Counted from the stretch's first letter, positions 7,340 to 16,097 are shown. The stretch is 36,641 nucleotides of DNA from an uncultured Saprospiraceae bacterium (GCA_937872385.1 CALMSO010000089.1:1-36641), one strand, 5' to 3'. Made by a program: numbers and translations. The notes: a model not told the origin generated them from the letters alone.

Positions 7340-9238
7340 TCACTTAAAGTTATCATAAATCCGTATAAAAGCCGCTTCGGATAATTCTCGAATATTTACT
7401 AATTCATACAAACGCTTTTCCGCAAATTCGGCGGCATAAGGATGTTCAAAATCAGCAAAACCGACATCGGCTGGAGTTTCCTGTACAAAGTCGCGGCCCA
7501 GTACTAAACCAATTTTTGCATAATCATTAAAAAAATATTCCTGCAAAAGCGGTACAATACGCTCGGCAAAGACGTGCTTCAATTCGTCGAAGCTATCAAT
7601 ATCCAATAGCCAAGCGTGCCCGATGCAATGCTCGCGGTCGAGCAGGCGTTCGATGCGCCGGTTGATGGCGGTGAGGAGTTTGGCTAAGTCAATGCCTTGA
7701 ATCACTGGTTTGTTGGCGGTGCGGGTGATAATGTCGGGGTTGGGCGGTACTTCGCGGAAGGCAAAGCGGCGGCGCAGGGCAATATCAAGCGCTTCGATGC
7801 CCCGGTCGGCGGTATTCATAGTGCCGATGAGATACAAATTGGGCGGTGCCGAGAAGAAGGTTTTGGAATAAGGCAACAAGGTGACCAAAGCCTCGCTGCG
7901 GCCCTCGCGTTTGTCGGGTTCGAGCAGGGTAATCAACTCGCCAAAGATGGCGGCCGCGTTGCCCCGGTTGATTTCATCAATGATGAGCACGTAGCGCTTG
8001 CATTGAGCCAGCACTTGGTTGGGCAGGAGCGGCATATCCTCGACTGGCTCGTAGAGCACCTCCATTTGTTCGGCAGGCTCGGTGGGCTGTTGCTGCTGCT
8101 GACGATAGTATGCTTCAAAATTTTTTAAAGTGGCAAACACCACCCAGTAGTAGTCGCTGATCGTACCCCGTACACTTTTGTCAATATGCTGCTGGGCGGC
8201 AGGCAGGTCTTCTGGCTTTGGAAATTGCTGATAAAACTGGCGCAACAGATTTTTTTCTATAATGTAGGTATTGAAAGCGATGGCCGGCCGCAAGGACAAA
8301 TCGCCATTCGGCAATACCTGATGCAAATAGATCTTTCGGGCATCGGGCGTTTCAAAATATTGAAAATTTTCACTATTCATAAAATCGAGAAAAGCCTTGT
8401 ACAACTGGTTGAACTGCACTTTTTGCTGCTCCTGCGGGCGTTCGCGTAGCAATGCCTCCAGCAGGCAGCGCCGAGCATTGTAGCTGATAATGCGAAAGAT
8501 ACCGGGTTCTACTAAGTACACCACCTGCCCATTGTCGAGCACACGGGGCTTGATGCCCTCGATAAAATCTTCGTAGCTGAAAGATTGATGAAAAGTTACA
8601 AAAGCGATTTGCCCTTGGGCTACATAGGCATCAAAGCGCTGGTGCAAGCTTTGGCGGCTTTCGAGCATCAGTTCTTCGATCGAGCGATTTTCAATAATGG
8701 CGATAGCGTAATAAACCGTCTGGAACGTTTTGCCGGTGCCGGGCGGGCCATGCAAAATCAAATTGAGCGGAAACTCTGGCGCTGGCGGCACGCCGTAGGG
8801 TACTTCAGGCTCGGCCAGCAGGTCGGTTTGGCGGGCGATGTCGGTCAGGGCGCGATACTGGGCTTCGGTAGCAATAAAATTCGTACCGGGCAGCCCGGCG
8901 TTGAAATCCTCAAAAACCGGGTTGTCGCGCAGCATTTCCCAGGTCACGGGCTTGTTCCAGAGGTTATATTCTACCGTTATTTGCACACGCAGGCGCTCGT
9001 CGGGTAGCTCTTTGAAAAAAGGCATCTCTGCGGCCGCTGCCTCCATTTCTTGCACATCCGAAGTGACGGTAGCCAAGCCATAGCAGCCTGCTTCGCGCCC
9101 GCTTTGCCAAAGAATGACTTTGTCGCCCGAACGAATATCTTGCCGGTGCGCAGTGACAGCAAAAGTGCTCAAAGCCTCGGCGCGCAAGGCCTCGCGCAGC
9201 CGAAATACCTCCGGGCTGGATTGAAAAAGCCAGAACAT
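7340..9238 (-). CDS. mcrB: McrB-like GTPase with N-terminal EVE domain
   Basis: A 632-residue motor and specificity subunit of a type IV restriction system. Residues about 1-140 form an EVE domain (opening MFWLFQSSPEVFRLREAL), a fold of the PUA/YTH group that reads modified bases. The AAA+ domain follows, with Walker A GPPGTGKT at 164-171, Walker B LIIDEINRG around Asp421, then the conserved LIGTMNTADRGIEALD and ALRRRFAF segments (sensor and arginine-finger region). McrB proteins use GTP. The EVE domain replaces the DUF3578 DNA-binding domain of E. coli McrB, so its preferred modification may differ. It heads the mcrB-mcrC operon and is divergent from argF'. Confidence 0.93.
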   Translation of the reverse strand: MFWLFQSSPEVFRLREALRAEALSTFAVTAHRQDIRSGDKVILWQSGREAGCYGLATVTSDVQEMEAAAAEMPFFKELPDERLRVQITVEYNLWNKPVTWEMLRDNPVFEDFNAGLPGTNFIATEAQYRALTDIARQTDLLAEPEVPYGVPPAPEFPLNLILHGPPGTGKTFQTVYYAIAIIENRSIEELMLESRQSLHQRFDAYVAQGQIAFVTFHQSFSYEDFIEGIKPRVLDNGQVVYLVEPGIFRIISYNARRCLLEALLRERPQEQQKVQFNQLYKAFLDFMNSENFQYFETPDARKIYLHQVLPNGDLSLRPAIAFNTYIIEKNLLRQFYQQFPKPEDLPAAQQHIDKSVRGTISDYYWVVFATLKNFEAYYRQQQQQPTEPAEQMEVLYEPVEDMPLLPNQVLAQCKRYVLIIDEINRGNAAAIFGELITLLEPDKREGRSEALVTLLPYSKTFFSAPPNLYLIGTMNTADRGIEALDIALRRRFAFREVPPNPDIITRTANKPVIQGIDLAKLLTAINRRIERLLDREHCIGHAWLLDIDSFDELKHVFAERIVPLLQEYFFNDYAKIGLVLGRDFVQETPADVGFADFEHPYAAEFAEKRLYELVNIRELSEAAFIRIYDNFK

Positions 9239-9267
9239 AGTGGGTCAGTTAATCAATGAGTTAATAG

Positions 9268-9285
9268 TCGTTGGTTCATCAACGA
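9268..9285. promoter_or_regulatory. Small inverted repeat in the mcrB/argF' divergent region
   Basis: TCGTTG, six bases, CAACGA: a perfect 6-bp inverted repeat 30 bases upstream of the mcrB start. It could be an operator or an mRNA hairpin in the mcrB leader. Such a short palindrome can also occur by chance. Confidence 0.3.
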
Positions 9286-9419
9286 TTCCTTGCTTTCGGG
9301 ACAAGATAAGCATTAAGGTGCCAACAATGTCTGGTTGCTCTGACGATTTTTATAGCCGACATTTCGCATTTTGCCGTTTCCTGTGTATCTATGCGGAAAA
9401 GAACAGATTGCAACGCTTT

Positions 9420-10358
9420 ATGAAAAAATTTACTGCCGTACACGATGTCTCTAATCCGAAAGCGCTGGTGCAGGAAGCCCTCGCGCTGAAGTCCAATCCT
9501 TTCGCTGACCAAGCCTTGGGCCGCAACAAAACGCTGGTGCTGTTGTTTTTTAATCCAAGCTTGCGTACGCGCCTGAGTACCGAAAAAGCCGGGCTGAATC
9601 TCGGCATGTCGGTCATCACGATGAATGCGGCCGAGGGTTGGCAATTAGAATTCAACGACCACGTAGTGATGAATACCGACAAGGCAGAGCACATCCGAGA
9701 GGCGGCGGGCGTTATCAGTCAGTATGCCGATGTAATCGGGGTGCGTACCTTCCCGACCCTGCAAGACCGCGAGCGCGACTACGCCGATTTTGTGCTGAAT
9801 CGCTTTGTAGAATTGGCATCCGTGCCTGTCATCAGCCTCGAATCTGCTATTCGGCATCCCTTGCAGTCGTTGGCCGATTGTATGACCATTGAAGCGCACA
9901 AAACTACGACCCGCCCCAAAGTAGTACTCACTTGGGCGCCGCATCCACGTGCCTTGCCGCAGGCAGTTGCCAATTCTTTCATCGAATGGATGCAAGTGAT
10001 GGACGTGGACCTGACCGTGACGCATCCGCCGGGCTATGAGTTGAATCCGGCTTTTGTAGCAGGCGTAAATATTGAATATGACCAGCGCCGGGCTTTTGAA
10101 GGGGCTGATTTTATTTATTGCAAAAACTGGTCGGCATATCATGATTATGGGCAAATTTTACAACAAGACCCCGACTGGATGGTAACTGCCGAAAAAATGC
10201 AACGGACCAACAACGGCAAGTTTATGCACTGCCTGCCGGTGCGCCGCAATGTAAAAGTGGAGGACGCCGTGCTCGACGGGCCGCAGTCAATTGTATTGCA
10301 GCAGGCCAACAACCGCACCTTTGCGGCACAAGCCGTTTTGAAAAATATGATTACCTGA
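9420..10358 (+). CDS. argF': N-succinyl/N-acetylornithine carbamoyltransferase
   Basis: A 312-residue cytoplasmic enzyme of arginine synthesis that transfers carbamoyl from carbamoyl phosphate to an N-acylated ornithine. The carbamoyl-phosphate site SLRTR is at residues 47-51 (family usual S-T-R-T-R). The HCLPVRRN motif begins at His270. Overall wording (ATRHPLQS-like SAIRHPLQSLAD, TWAPHPRALPQAV) matches the Bacteroides N-succinylornithine enzyme. Residue 89, in NTDKAEHI, aligns with Glu92 of the Xanthomonas acetylornithine enzyme and Pro90 of the B. fragilis succinylornithine enzyme. Here it is Ala, which favours N-succinylornithine. The ATG at 9420 is preferred over an upstream TTG. ccmB follows after 13 bases. 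Confidence 0.93.
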   Translation: MKKFTAVHDVSNPKALVQEALALKSNPFADQALGRNKTLVLLFFNPSLRTRLSTEKAGLNLGMSVITMNAAEGWQLEFNDHVVMNTDKAEHIREAAGVISQYADVIGVRTFPTLQDRERDYADFVLNRFVELASVPVISLESAIRHPLQSLADCMTIEAHKTTTRPKVVLTWAPHPRALPQAVANSFIEWMQVMDVDLTVTHPPGYELNPAFVAGVNIEYDQRRAFEGADFIYCKNWSAYHDYGQILQQDPDWMVTAEKMQRTNNGKFMHCLPVRRNVKVEDAVLDGPQSIVLQQANNRTFAAQAVLKNMIT

Positions 10359-10371
10359 AATCAGCATTTGT

Positions 10372-11031
10372 ATGAATCTTTTGCGGGAAACGGCGGTACT
10401 GCTGCGCAAAGAGGCGCTGCTCGAATGGCGTATGAACTATGCCATCAGTGGCATTTTGCTGTATGTATTTTCAACGGTTTTTATTGTCTATGTCGCTTTC
10501 GCGCAAATACAGCCGCAAGCTTGGAACACGCTGTTCTGGATTATTATTTTATTTACTTCCGTCAATGCCATCGTCAAAAGTTTTGTACAAGAAAATAGCG
10601 CCCGACAATTATATTATTACAGCTTGATGCATCCTATCGCCATTTTATTGTCAAAAATTATTTACAACACGCTACTATTAATCTTTTTAAGCGTTTTATG
10701 TTGGGCAGCCTTGAGTTTTGTAAGTAATAACCCGGTGCAGGATACGGGGCAGTTTGTGCTAGCCATACTGCTGGCGGGGCTGGGGTTTTCGATTACTTTT
10801 ACATTTATCGCTGCCATTGCCGCTAAGGCAGACAATAGCGCTACTTTGATGGCTATTTTAGCGTTTCCGTTGGTGATTCCGATTTTGCTGACGCTCATCA
10901 AACTCTCGGCCAACGCCCTGCGCCTGCTCAACGACACGGGCATTCTACAGGATGTCTGGATGCTGGTGGGCATTGATTTATTGCTGTTGGCAGTAGCGCT
11001 CGTGCTGTATCCGTTTTTGTGGAAAGACTAA
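10372..11031 (+). CDS. ccmB: Heme exporter protein CcmB
   Basis: A 219-residue inner-membrane protein with about six hydrophobic helices. It starts with the typical cytoplasmic segment LLRKEALLEWRMNYAISG and has QENSARQLYYYSLMHPIAI in the first half, a hallmark of CcmB. CcmB is the membrane subunit of the CcmAB ABC unit, which drives release of heme from the CcmE chaperone during system I cytochrome c maturation. It starts 13 bases after argF' and could be translated from the same transcript. No ccmA ATPase or ccmE is in the window, so the rest of the machinery must be encoded elsewhere. Confidence 0.9.
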   Translation: MNLLRETAVLLRKEALLEWRMNYAISGILLYVFSTVFIVYVAFAQIQPQAWNTLFWIIILFTSVNAIVKSFVQENSARQLYYYSLMHPIAILLSKIIYNTLLLIFLSVLCWAALSFVSNNPVQDTGQFVLAILLAGLGFSITFTFIAAIAAKADNSATLMAILAFPLVIPILLTLIKLSANALRLLNDTGILQDVWMLVGIDLLLLAVALVLYPFLWKD

Positions 11032-11210
11032 AAGAAAAAATTAAATCGCTTGTACATCGTTTTTATTTTTATTATAAAATTGAATAATTATACAAAAAAA
11101 TAAATGAAAAAAAATCGTTATATTATATTTTAAAAACTTTAAAATTAGTTATTTACATTGCGAAAAGCAAAAAGTAAGTAACGAAAAGCATCATAAATAA
11201 AATTATCATC

Positions 11211-12260
11211 ATGAAAGGTATCTGGTGGAAAACGACGGGCGTTTTGATTTTAGTGTATGTATTTGTAGCTGGGCTGCTGACGCCAATCAAGCCAGGTATT
11301 ATGGCTATCAATCCTTCGGCGGCGCGCGCCGGGCAAGCACTTCAAATAAAGGTAAATGGCTATAATACGCATTTTCAGCAAGGCGAAAATCGTGCGTGGT
11401 TGGTGCAAGGCGCAGATTTTGTATGGCCCGCCCAATCGGCTGTAGCAACCGACGAAGTGAACCTGCAACTTGATTTTACACTGCCGGAGTTTTTGCCTGC
11501 CGATGCCCTGCGGCAAGAGTTTCGACTGTTGATAGACAACCCAACCGACGGGCGGATTGTATCAGAACAAACCTTAGCTATTACACAAGAAACGAGCAAT
11601 GCTACACAGGGGGCAGCGAGTTGGCAAGCCGCTACCATCAGCGAGCTACACACCCGCCGGGGCATGGCGTTTCCGCATTTGGCGCAGCTCCGAGAGAGCA
11701 TTCGCAATCTGTATTTTCACGTATCGCTGTGGTTTGCGATGACTATTTTATTCATTGCGGCTATGGTGTATAGCGTGCGCCACCTGCGCCATTTCCGAGA
11801 GCATGACGACCGGATGGCCAAAGCACTGACCACGGTTGGCTTATTGTATGGATTGCTGGGGCTGGCTACCGGTGCTATCTGGGCTAAAAACACCTGGGGG
11901 GACTACTGGAGCTGGGATCCTAAGCAAAATATGACCGCTATTGCGCTGCTGATTTATGCTGCCTATTTTGTACTGCGTAGCGCTTTTGAAGACCCCGAAA
12001 AGAAAGCACGGATCGCAGCGGTGTATAATATTTTTGCTTTTGCAACGCTCATTCCACTTACGTATGTGCTGCCGCGTATGGCCGAGAGCCTGCATCCTGG
12101 TGCTGAGGGCAATCCGGGCCTCGCTTCTGCCGACCTCGATAGTACCATGCGCATGGTTTTTTATCCGGCTATTATTGGTTGGACCTTGCTGGGCCTCTGG
12201 ATGGCACAGTTGAGCTATCGCGCCGACCGCCTCCGCGACCGCCTGCTAAATGATTTTTGA
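11211..12260 (+). CDS. ccmC: CcmC/CcsA-type heme handling protein with extra periplasmic domain
   Basis: A 349-residue membrane protein. The C-terminal part (about 165-335) is a CcmC/CcsA core: LYFHV with a candidate heme-ligand His170, the tryptophan-rich motif WGDYWSWDPK at 229-238, and ESLHPG with His295. CcmC normally has about 230-250 residues. Here an N-terminal membrane helix (about 8-24) is followed by about 130 residues with the look of an immunoglobulin-like beta domain (ALQIKVNGYNTHF, EFRLLIDN). This would sit in the periplasm between the first helix and the core. It follows ccmB after 179 AT-rich bases. The role is presumably loading heme for cytochrome c maturation. Confidence 0.85.
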   Translation: MKGIWWKTTGVLILVYVFVAGLLTPIKPGIMAINPSAARAGQALQIKVNGYNTHFQQGENRAWLVQGADFVWPAQSAVATDEVNLQLDFTLPEFLPADALRQEFRLLIDNPTDGRIVSEQTLAITQETSNATQGAASWQAATISELHTRRGMAFPHLAQLRESIRNLYFHVSLWFAMTILFIAAMVYSVRHLRHFREHDDRMAKALTTVGLLYGLLGLATGAIWAKNTWGDYWSWDPKQNMTAIALLIYAAYFVLRSAFEDPEKKARIAAVYNIFAFATLIPLTYVLPRMAESLHPGAEGNPGLASADLDSTMRMVFYPAIIGWTLLGLWMAQLSYRADRLRDRLLNDF

Positions 12261-12267
12261 TGTATGG

Positions 12268-12295
12268 GGCGCTGTTTGCTATTTGTTGTTTCTAA
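12268..12295 (+). repeat. Degenerate 7-bp tandem repeat, four units
   Basis: Units GGCGCTG, TTTGCTA, TTTGTTG and TTTCTAA stand in 7-base register eight bases after the stop of the ccmC-like gene. They look like a decayed member of the heptamer family seen at 2043 and 35668. Confidence 0.5.
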
Positions 12296-12458
12296 ATAAC
12301 TTTTGCAGTTTTATAATTTACATTTTGCGGTTTATAATGGTCTATTATTTGCTCATTCAATGATAAATAAAAAACTGCCCGCCGGTAGCAAATAAAAACA
12401 ATTGCTATGCTCCGACAGGCAGGCGCTTTATTCAACAATCGGTTGTTCTTCTACGGTA

Positions 12459-13199
12459 TTAATTCACTTTTATCACCTTGCCGGAGCCAGAAATCTGGGT
12501 GTTTACAATAGATGGCGTACCTTTATAACGCACATTGCCGCTACCGCTGATGCGCACATTGAGTGCTTCCGATACATGCACCTCGGCACTGCCGCTACCG
12601 CTGATGTTGATGCGAGCGCTATTGGCCGCCAGATCGAAACACCGGAAATCTCCGGAGCCGCTGACAACAAAATCAAGTGCATCGGCTACGCCTTCGAGGT
12701 AAATATTGCCTGAGCCGGAAATGGTAGCACCTACATCTTTAGCATCTAATGCCAAATCCATGCCGCCAGAGCCGCTGATGGTCAGGTCCAAATCATCAAT
12801 GACAAAAACATTTTCGCTGATAATATCGCCGGAGCCAGAGATGCGTAGGCTCGTCAGGTCGGGCATAGTGATGTAAATGCGCAAATCGCGGCTGTTGTAT
12901 CGCGCGCAGCGGTTGGTCTCAATACGCCAGATGCCATTACGCACATTAAACTCCATTTCGTCAATCAAGCGGCGCGGCGCTTCTACCTCTACGCGCTGCG
13001 GCGACCCCTGTGTAATATAAACCTTGCCTGCCATACGTAAGTCCACCCCTGTAAAAGGAGCCATACTAATGCGCTCACTGACCACCGGCCCATCCGGTCG
13101 GATGCAGCCAATGCCAACATCATCAACAAAGCAGCCGGGCATATAAAGCAACAGCGTAGCTCCTGCCAAAATCGCAATAATTTTTTTGATTGAATTCAT
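12459..13199 (-). CDS. Head-GIN domain (DUF2807) lipoprotein
   Basis: A 246-residue exported protein. Its N-terminus MNSIKKIIAILAGATLLLY is a signal sequence leading to MPGC, a near-consensus lipobox with the cysteine at residue 23. From about residue 45 it has the head-GIN/DUF2807 fold. Seven [IV]SGSG motifs are spaced about 18-22 residues apart (ISGSGDII, ISGSGGMDL, ISGSGNIYL, VSGSGDFRC, ISGSGSAEV, ISGSGNVRY, ISGSGKVI). This predicts a right-handed beta-helix with a stacked Ser/Gly ladder. The family is common in Bacteroidota envelopes; its biochemical role is unproven. The ATG at 13199 is chosen because it opens the signal sequence. A second family member lies at 35862-36560. Confidence 0.9.
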   Translation of the reverse strand: MNSIKKIIAILAGATLLLYMPGCFVDDVGIGCIRPDGPVVSERISMAPFTGVDLRMAGKVYITQGSPQRVEVEAPRRLIDEMEFNVRNGIWRIETNRCARYNSRDLRIYITMPDLTSLRISGSGDIISENVFVIDDLDLTISGSGGMDLALDAKDVGATISGSGNIYLEGVADALDFVVSGSGDFRCFDLAANSARINISGSGSAEVHVSEALNVRISGSGNVRYKGTPSIVNTQISGSGKVIKVN

Positions 13200-13584
13200 G
13201 ATGCAATTGTTTTTTCGGTTTTTGATTGAGCACAGTTTGTGGCGCAATCTAAAAGTTTTAATAACAAAAAAATGTAAGGTGTAAAAAATTGATTGTCATG
13301 ATTTTAAAACAATTATAACACGCCAAAATTTCCATAAAGACAGAGCGCCCTCCCGCCCTCGCAAGCACAAGTCATGCAAGGGCCATTTTCAAAAACAGCA
13401 GCATACAGTTTCAGAAAAAGGAAAGGCGCTCTCCGAAAATAATGTAGATTGTTTTCATTTCGGCTTCAGAGCGCATCATACGGGTTTTAACAGCAGGTAG
13501 TGTTTTATTATTGAATGTGTTTTTTGTTCAAAATAAATTATTTACAATTTAAAAAACACAAGCCTTGCTATTAAAACCAGTACC
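13200..13584. other. Intergenic region without a recognised gene
   Basis: This 385-base AT-rich stretch separates two leftward genes. It holds an 8-bp inverted pair, AGAGCGCC near 13344 and GGCGCTCT near 13426, about 75 bases apart, which could close a long hairpin. Bases near 13505-13560 are very AT-rich. I see no convincing open frame, terminator T-run or consensus promoter. Confidence 0.5.
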
Positions 13585-14175
13585 CTAAAAACGCTTATTG
13601 CCAAACCAGCCGAAGCGCAGGGTCAGTGTACTAATAGCTCCGCTGAAGTCTTCATCGGTGTATTGTCCGTCGCCATTGGTACCATTTACCCAGCGGTAGC
13701 CCACCGTGCCAGCCACGCGAAACCACTTGAAAACATTGAGCTCCAGCCCCAGTTCGGGGGTCATCACGAATACTTGGTCGCTGCGCTGGTTGAAAGGGTC
13801 GAAATTATCGGTACTGATATTCACTGCGCCCCAGCCAATTTTAGCGCTGGAAAAAAGGTGTACCAATTTGTAGGGCTGATAGGTATAACCCACCCAAAAA
13901 CCGCCGTGCGCCAGCTCTATCTGGTCGAAGGTATTGTTGCGAATCACTTCATTGAGATTGAAGCTACTCAGCCCGTAGCCCCCCAGAAAAGCTCCGCCGA
14001 TGACCACTGCCCCGCCGCCGCCATAAGAGGTGGTCAGTCCGTTGCCTAAGCCAAATTCGGTAATCGGGCCGCCGAAGCCACCCACTACTTTTGCATTGCT
14101 GAAAATGGTTTCGTGCTGCGCCATTGCCAGCAGGCTTAATAAGCTGCATGCTACTGAAAGAAGTATTGTTTTCAT
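13585..14175 (-). CDS. Outer-membrane barrel protein, paralogue 1
   Basis: A 196-residue exported protein with a signal peptide (MKTILLSVACSLLSLLAMA) and mature start QHETIF. Gly- and aromatic-rich strands follow: VVGGFGGPITEFGLGNG, GGAFLGGYGL, HGGFWVGYTYQPYKLVHLFS, MTPELGLELNVFKWFRVAGT, GYRWVNG, and a final STLTLRFGWFG. It is colinear with the 196-residue protein at 17669-18259: QHET[IL]F, GGFW[VL]GY, TPELGLE[LV]N and GYRWVNG are shared at matching positions. The two are paralogues flanking the FecR/STN cluster. It is last in the leftward series FecR, STN protein, barrel. Function is unknown. Confidence 0.85.
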   Translation of the reverse strand: MKTILLSVACSLLSLLAMAQHETIFSNAKVVGGFGGPITEFGLGNGLTTSYGGGGAVVIGGAFLGGYGLSSFNLNEVIRNNTFDQIELAHGGFWVGYTYQPYKLVHLFSSAKIGWGAVNISTDNFDPFNQRSDQVFVMTPELGLELNVFKWFRVAGTVGYRWVNGTNGDGQYTDEDFSGAISTLTLRFGWFGNKRF

Positions 14176-14423
14176 GATGTTGTTTTTTTTATAAAGTAGA
14201 TTGTTTTTTTAAGGCAATCCCCCTATGAACCGGCCTGCTTTTTTTGTAAAAAAAGATACCTCTTTTTACAATGCAAGCTATTGGTTCCCAAACATTTTTG
14301 CAATGATAAAAGTCAGTATTTTCAAGCTTGGTGCGCAAGGCAATCAGCTTGACGGAAAATATTTTTAGTAAATAGAACAAGGGGAAAAAAGCATCATAAG
14401 AATGGCGTGCCACTACGCTGCCA

Positions 14424-16097
14424 TCAGAAGCGAATACCAGCATTGAAACCGAGCCACATCTGTACGTTGGCACCGGTGCTGCCCACTTCGTCGAACCAAG
14501 TGTAGGGCGCTATGGCAGAACCCACGACGTTACTATCTGCTCGTTGTAGCCGCGAAACCATCACATTGGCAGTGGGCCCGCCAAAAAGGCTGGTGTGTCT
14601 GCCGGTGCGCACGTCCACGGTGAGGCGTAGTTGGTTGAGTAGATTGAGCGCTCGGGTCCATTCTTCCTGCTCATTGACGTGGATGGAGACTAATTCTACA
14701 TTCAGCAGGGTGCGTGGGCTGAAGCCAACAGTGGTGCCCACGCCGTAGCCGAGGCCCCAGGTGAGGAGCCTTTCGTGTGTGACGGGGTCTATGCCATCGG
14801 GGGAAGTTTGTACATCATCCCAGCGAGCGCCGAAGTGGAAAATATTATAAAACGAGCGGGCACCGAGTTTCAGGCCTACATTGGCAAAAAGCGCATCGCC
14901 AGCGGCGAATTCGACCCGGTTGTAGCCTTTTTTGATAAAATTGAGCAGCCCGATGGGCACGCCGGAAGTAGAATCGGCAATATTGATAAGACCAATTTGC
15001 AAGCCTTTGACGTTTTTACCAGCGTTGAATAAGGCACTGATCTGGTTGATTTCTACATCGTGTGCCACATTGAATAAGCCCGATAGCTGGCTTCTGGTTT
15101 TGCCTTGCGCTACGTTAAACAAACTGCTGATCTGCACGCCATCGGCTTTGCCGCGCGAAACGTTGAATAGGCCAGCTGCTTGCACGCCCGCAAAATCAGC
15201 CTTGGTGATATTGAAAGCTCCGGCCGCCTGCACCGCGTCGGTTTCGCCGGTGATATTGAATAAGCCCGCAGCTTGCACACCTTGCACCGCGCCCCGGTTG
15301 ATATTAAACAAACCGCTCACTTGTGTGCCGATGGTATTGCCACCCACGGTATTACCAAAACCAGCTACTTGTACGCCATGTACATTATTAGTAATATGAT
15401 TGAACAAGCCGCCTACCTCAATACCCTCAACACCGCCATTGACACCCCAAAGCACATTGAGCGAGACTTTATTCGTCAGCTCGGCGCTACGCCAGGCATT
15501 AGTGCCTACAAAAGGCAGAATAGACACCTGCGCCATACGCGACTCCTCCGCTTCGTCCGTAGCAATGGGTGCCAGTTCGTATCGGTCAATTTGGGTCAGC
15601 CGTTGTGGCCCGCCCGATAGCTCGCGCATCTGTGGTCGTTCGATGCGGGCAAGGGTAGCCTCTCGGTCGCGTTGCATTTGCTCTCTGAGCCATAGTTCGT
15701 GCCGCGAAGGCGGGTGCACCGGGCTGGTTTGCTTGATGGCCTTGGGTAAGGTATTGATTTGAGTTAATTGCTCCTGTGGCTTGGTTTGGTTGCCCATTTT
15801 CAGTGCGATTTGCCCGCCAATATTGGCATAGACCACACCCGTAGGGGCGAAAAGTGCATCTAAGGCAGCGGACAAGGGCTGATTGACTACGTGTATGCTT
15901 ACTGCTTGTTGCACGGGAATATAGTGGCTGCTGTAGGTAAATTGCACCTGATACGTATCGCTGATGGCTTGCAATACCGTACCTAACTTCTCGTCAGAGT
16001 ACCTGAGCGTCACTTTTTGCTGCAAAGATTGGGCGCTGAGGGAGCCAACGAGCAGCAACAGGCAACAAAGGATTGTAATACGCGGGGTGTTTTTCAT
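14424..16097 (-). CDS. STN-domain surface protein with LFN repeats and C-terminal barrel
   Basis: A 557-residue exported protein. A signal peptide (about 1-22) is followed by an STN domain (about 28-100: VTLRYSDEKLGTVLQAISDT, SIHVVNQPLSAALDALF). This is the signalling domain that TonB-dependent transducers and secretins present to FecR-type regulators. After a charged linker come about ten repeats of 14-16 residues with the core '[LA]FN[IV]......[GV]VQ.[AS]G' (QAAGLFNITG, QISSLFNVAQG, LQIGLINIA). They resemble the LA_2272-type surface repeat. A barrel-like end finishes in LGFNAGIRF. No TonB plug or SusC receptor is present. ATG 16097 opens the signal peptide. FecR lies upstream on the same strand. 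Confidence 0.82.
   Translation of the reverse strand: MKNTPRITILCCLLLLVGSLSAQSLQQKVTLRYSDEKLGTVLQAISDTYQVQFTYSSHYIPVQQAVSIHVVNQPLSAALDALFAPTGVVYANIGGQIALKMGNQTKPQEQLTQINTLPKAIKQTSPVHPPSRHELWLREQMQRDREATLARIERPQMRELSGGPQRLTQIDRYELAPIATDEAEESRMAQVSILPFVGTNAWRSAELTNKVSLNVLWGVNGGVEGIEVGGLFNHITNNVHGVQVAGFGNTVGGNTIGTQVSGLFNINRGAVQGVQAAGLFNITGETDAVQAAGAFNITKADFAGVQAAGLFNVSRGKADGVQISSLFNVAQGKTRSQLSGLFNVAHDVEINQISALFNAGKNVKGLQIGLINIADSTSGVPIGLLNFIKKGYNRVEFAAGDALFANVGLKLGARSFYNIFHFGARWDDVQTSPDGIDPVTHERLLTWGLGYGVGTTVGFSPRTLLNVELVSIHVNEQEEWTRALNLLNQLRLTVDVRTGRHTSLFGGPTANVMVSRLQRADSNVVGSAIAPYTWFDEVGSTGANVQMWLGFNAGIRF

Noticed and set aside
9240..9419. N-terminal extension of the transcarbamylase
   Set aside because: It begins at a TTG, has no family similarity and covers the divergent promoter region; MKKFTAVHDV at 9420 is the natural start.
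12300..12458. Small RNA gene suggested by TAACTTTTG near 12297
   Set aside because: The element has one base too many for the -7 consensus, and no terminator or conserved structure is visible downstream.
13343..13434. Structured RNA formed by AGAGCGCC and GGCGCTCT
   Set aside because: An 8-bp pair about 75 bases apart is weak evidence; the region between shows no further consistent pairing by eye.
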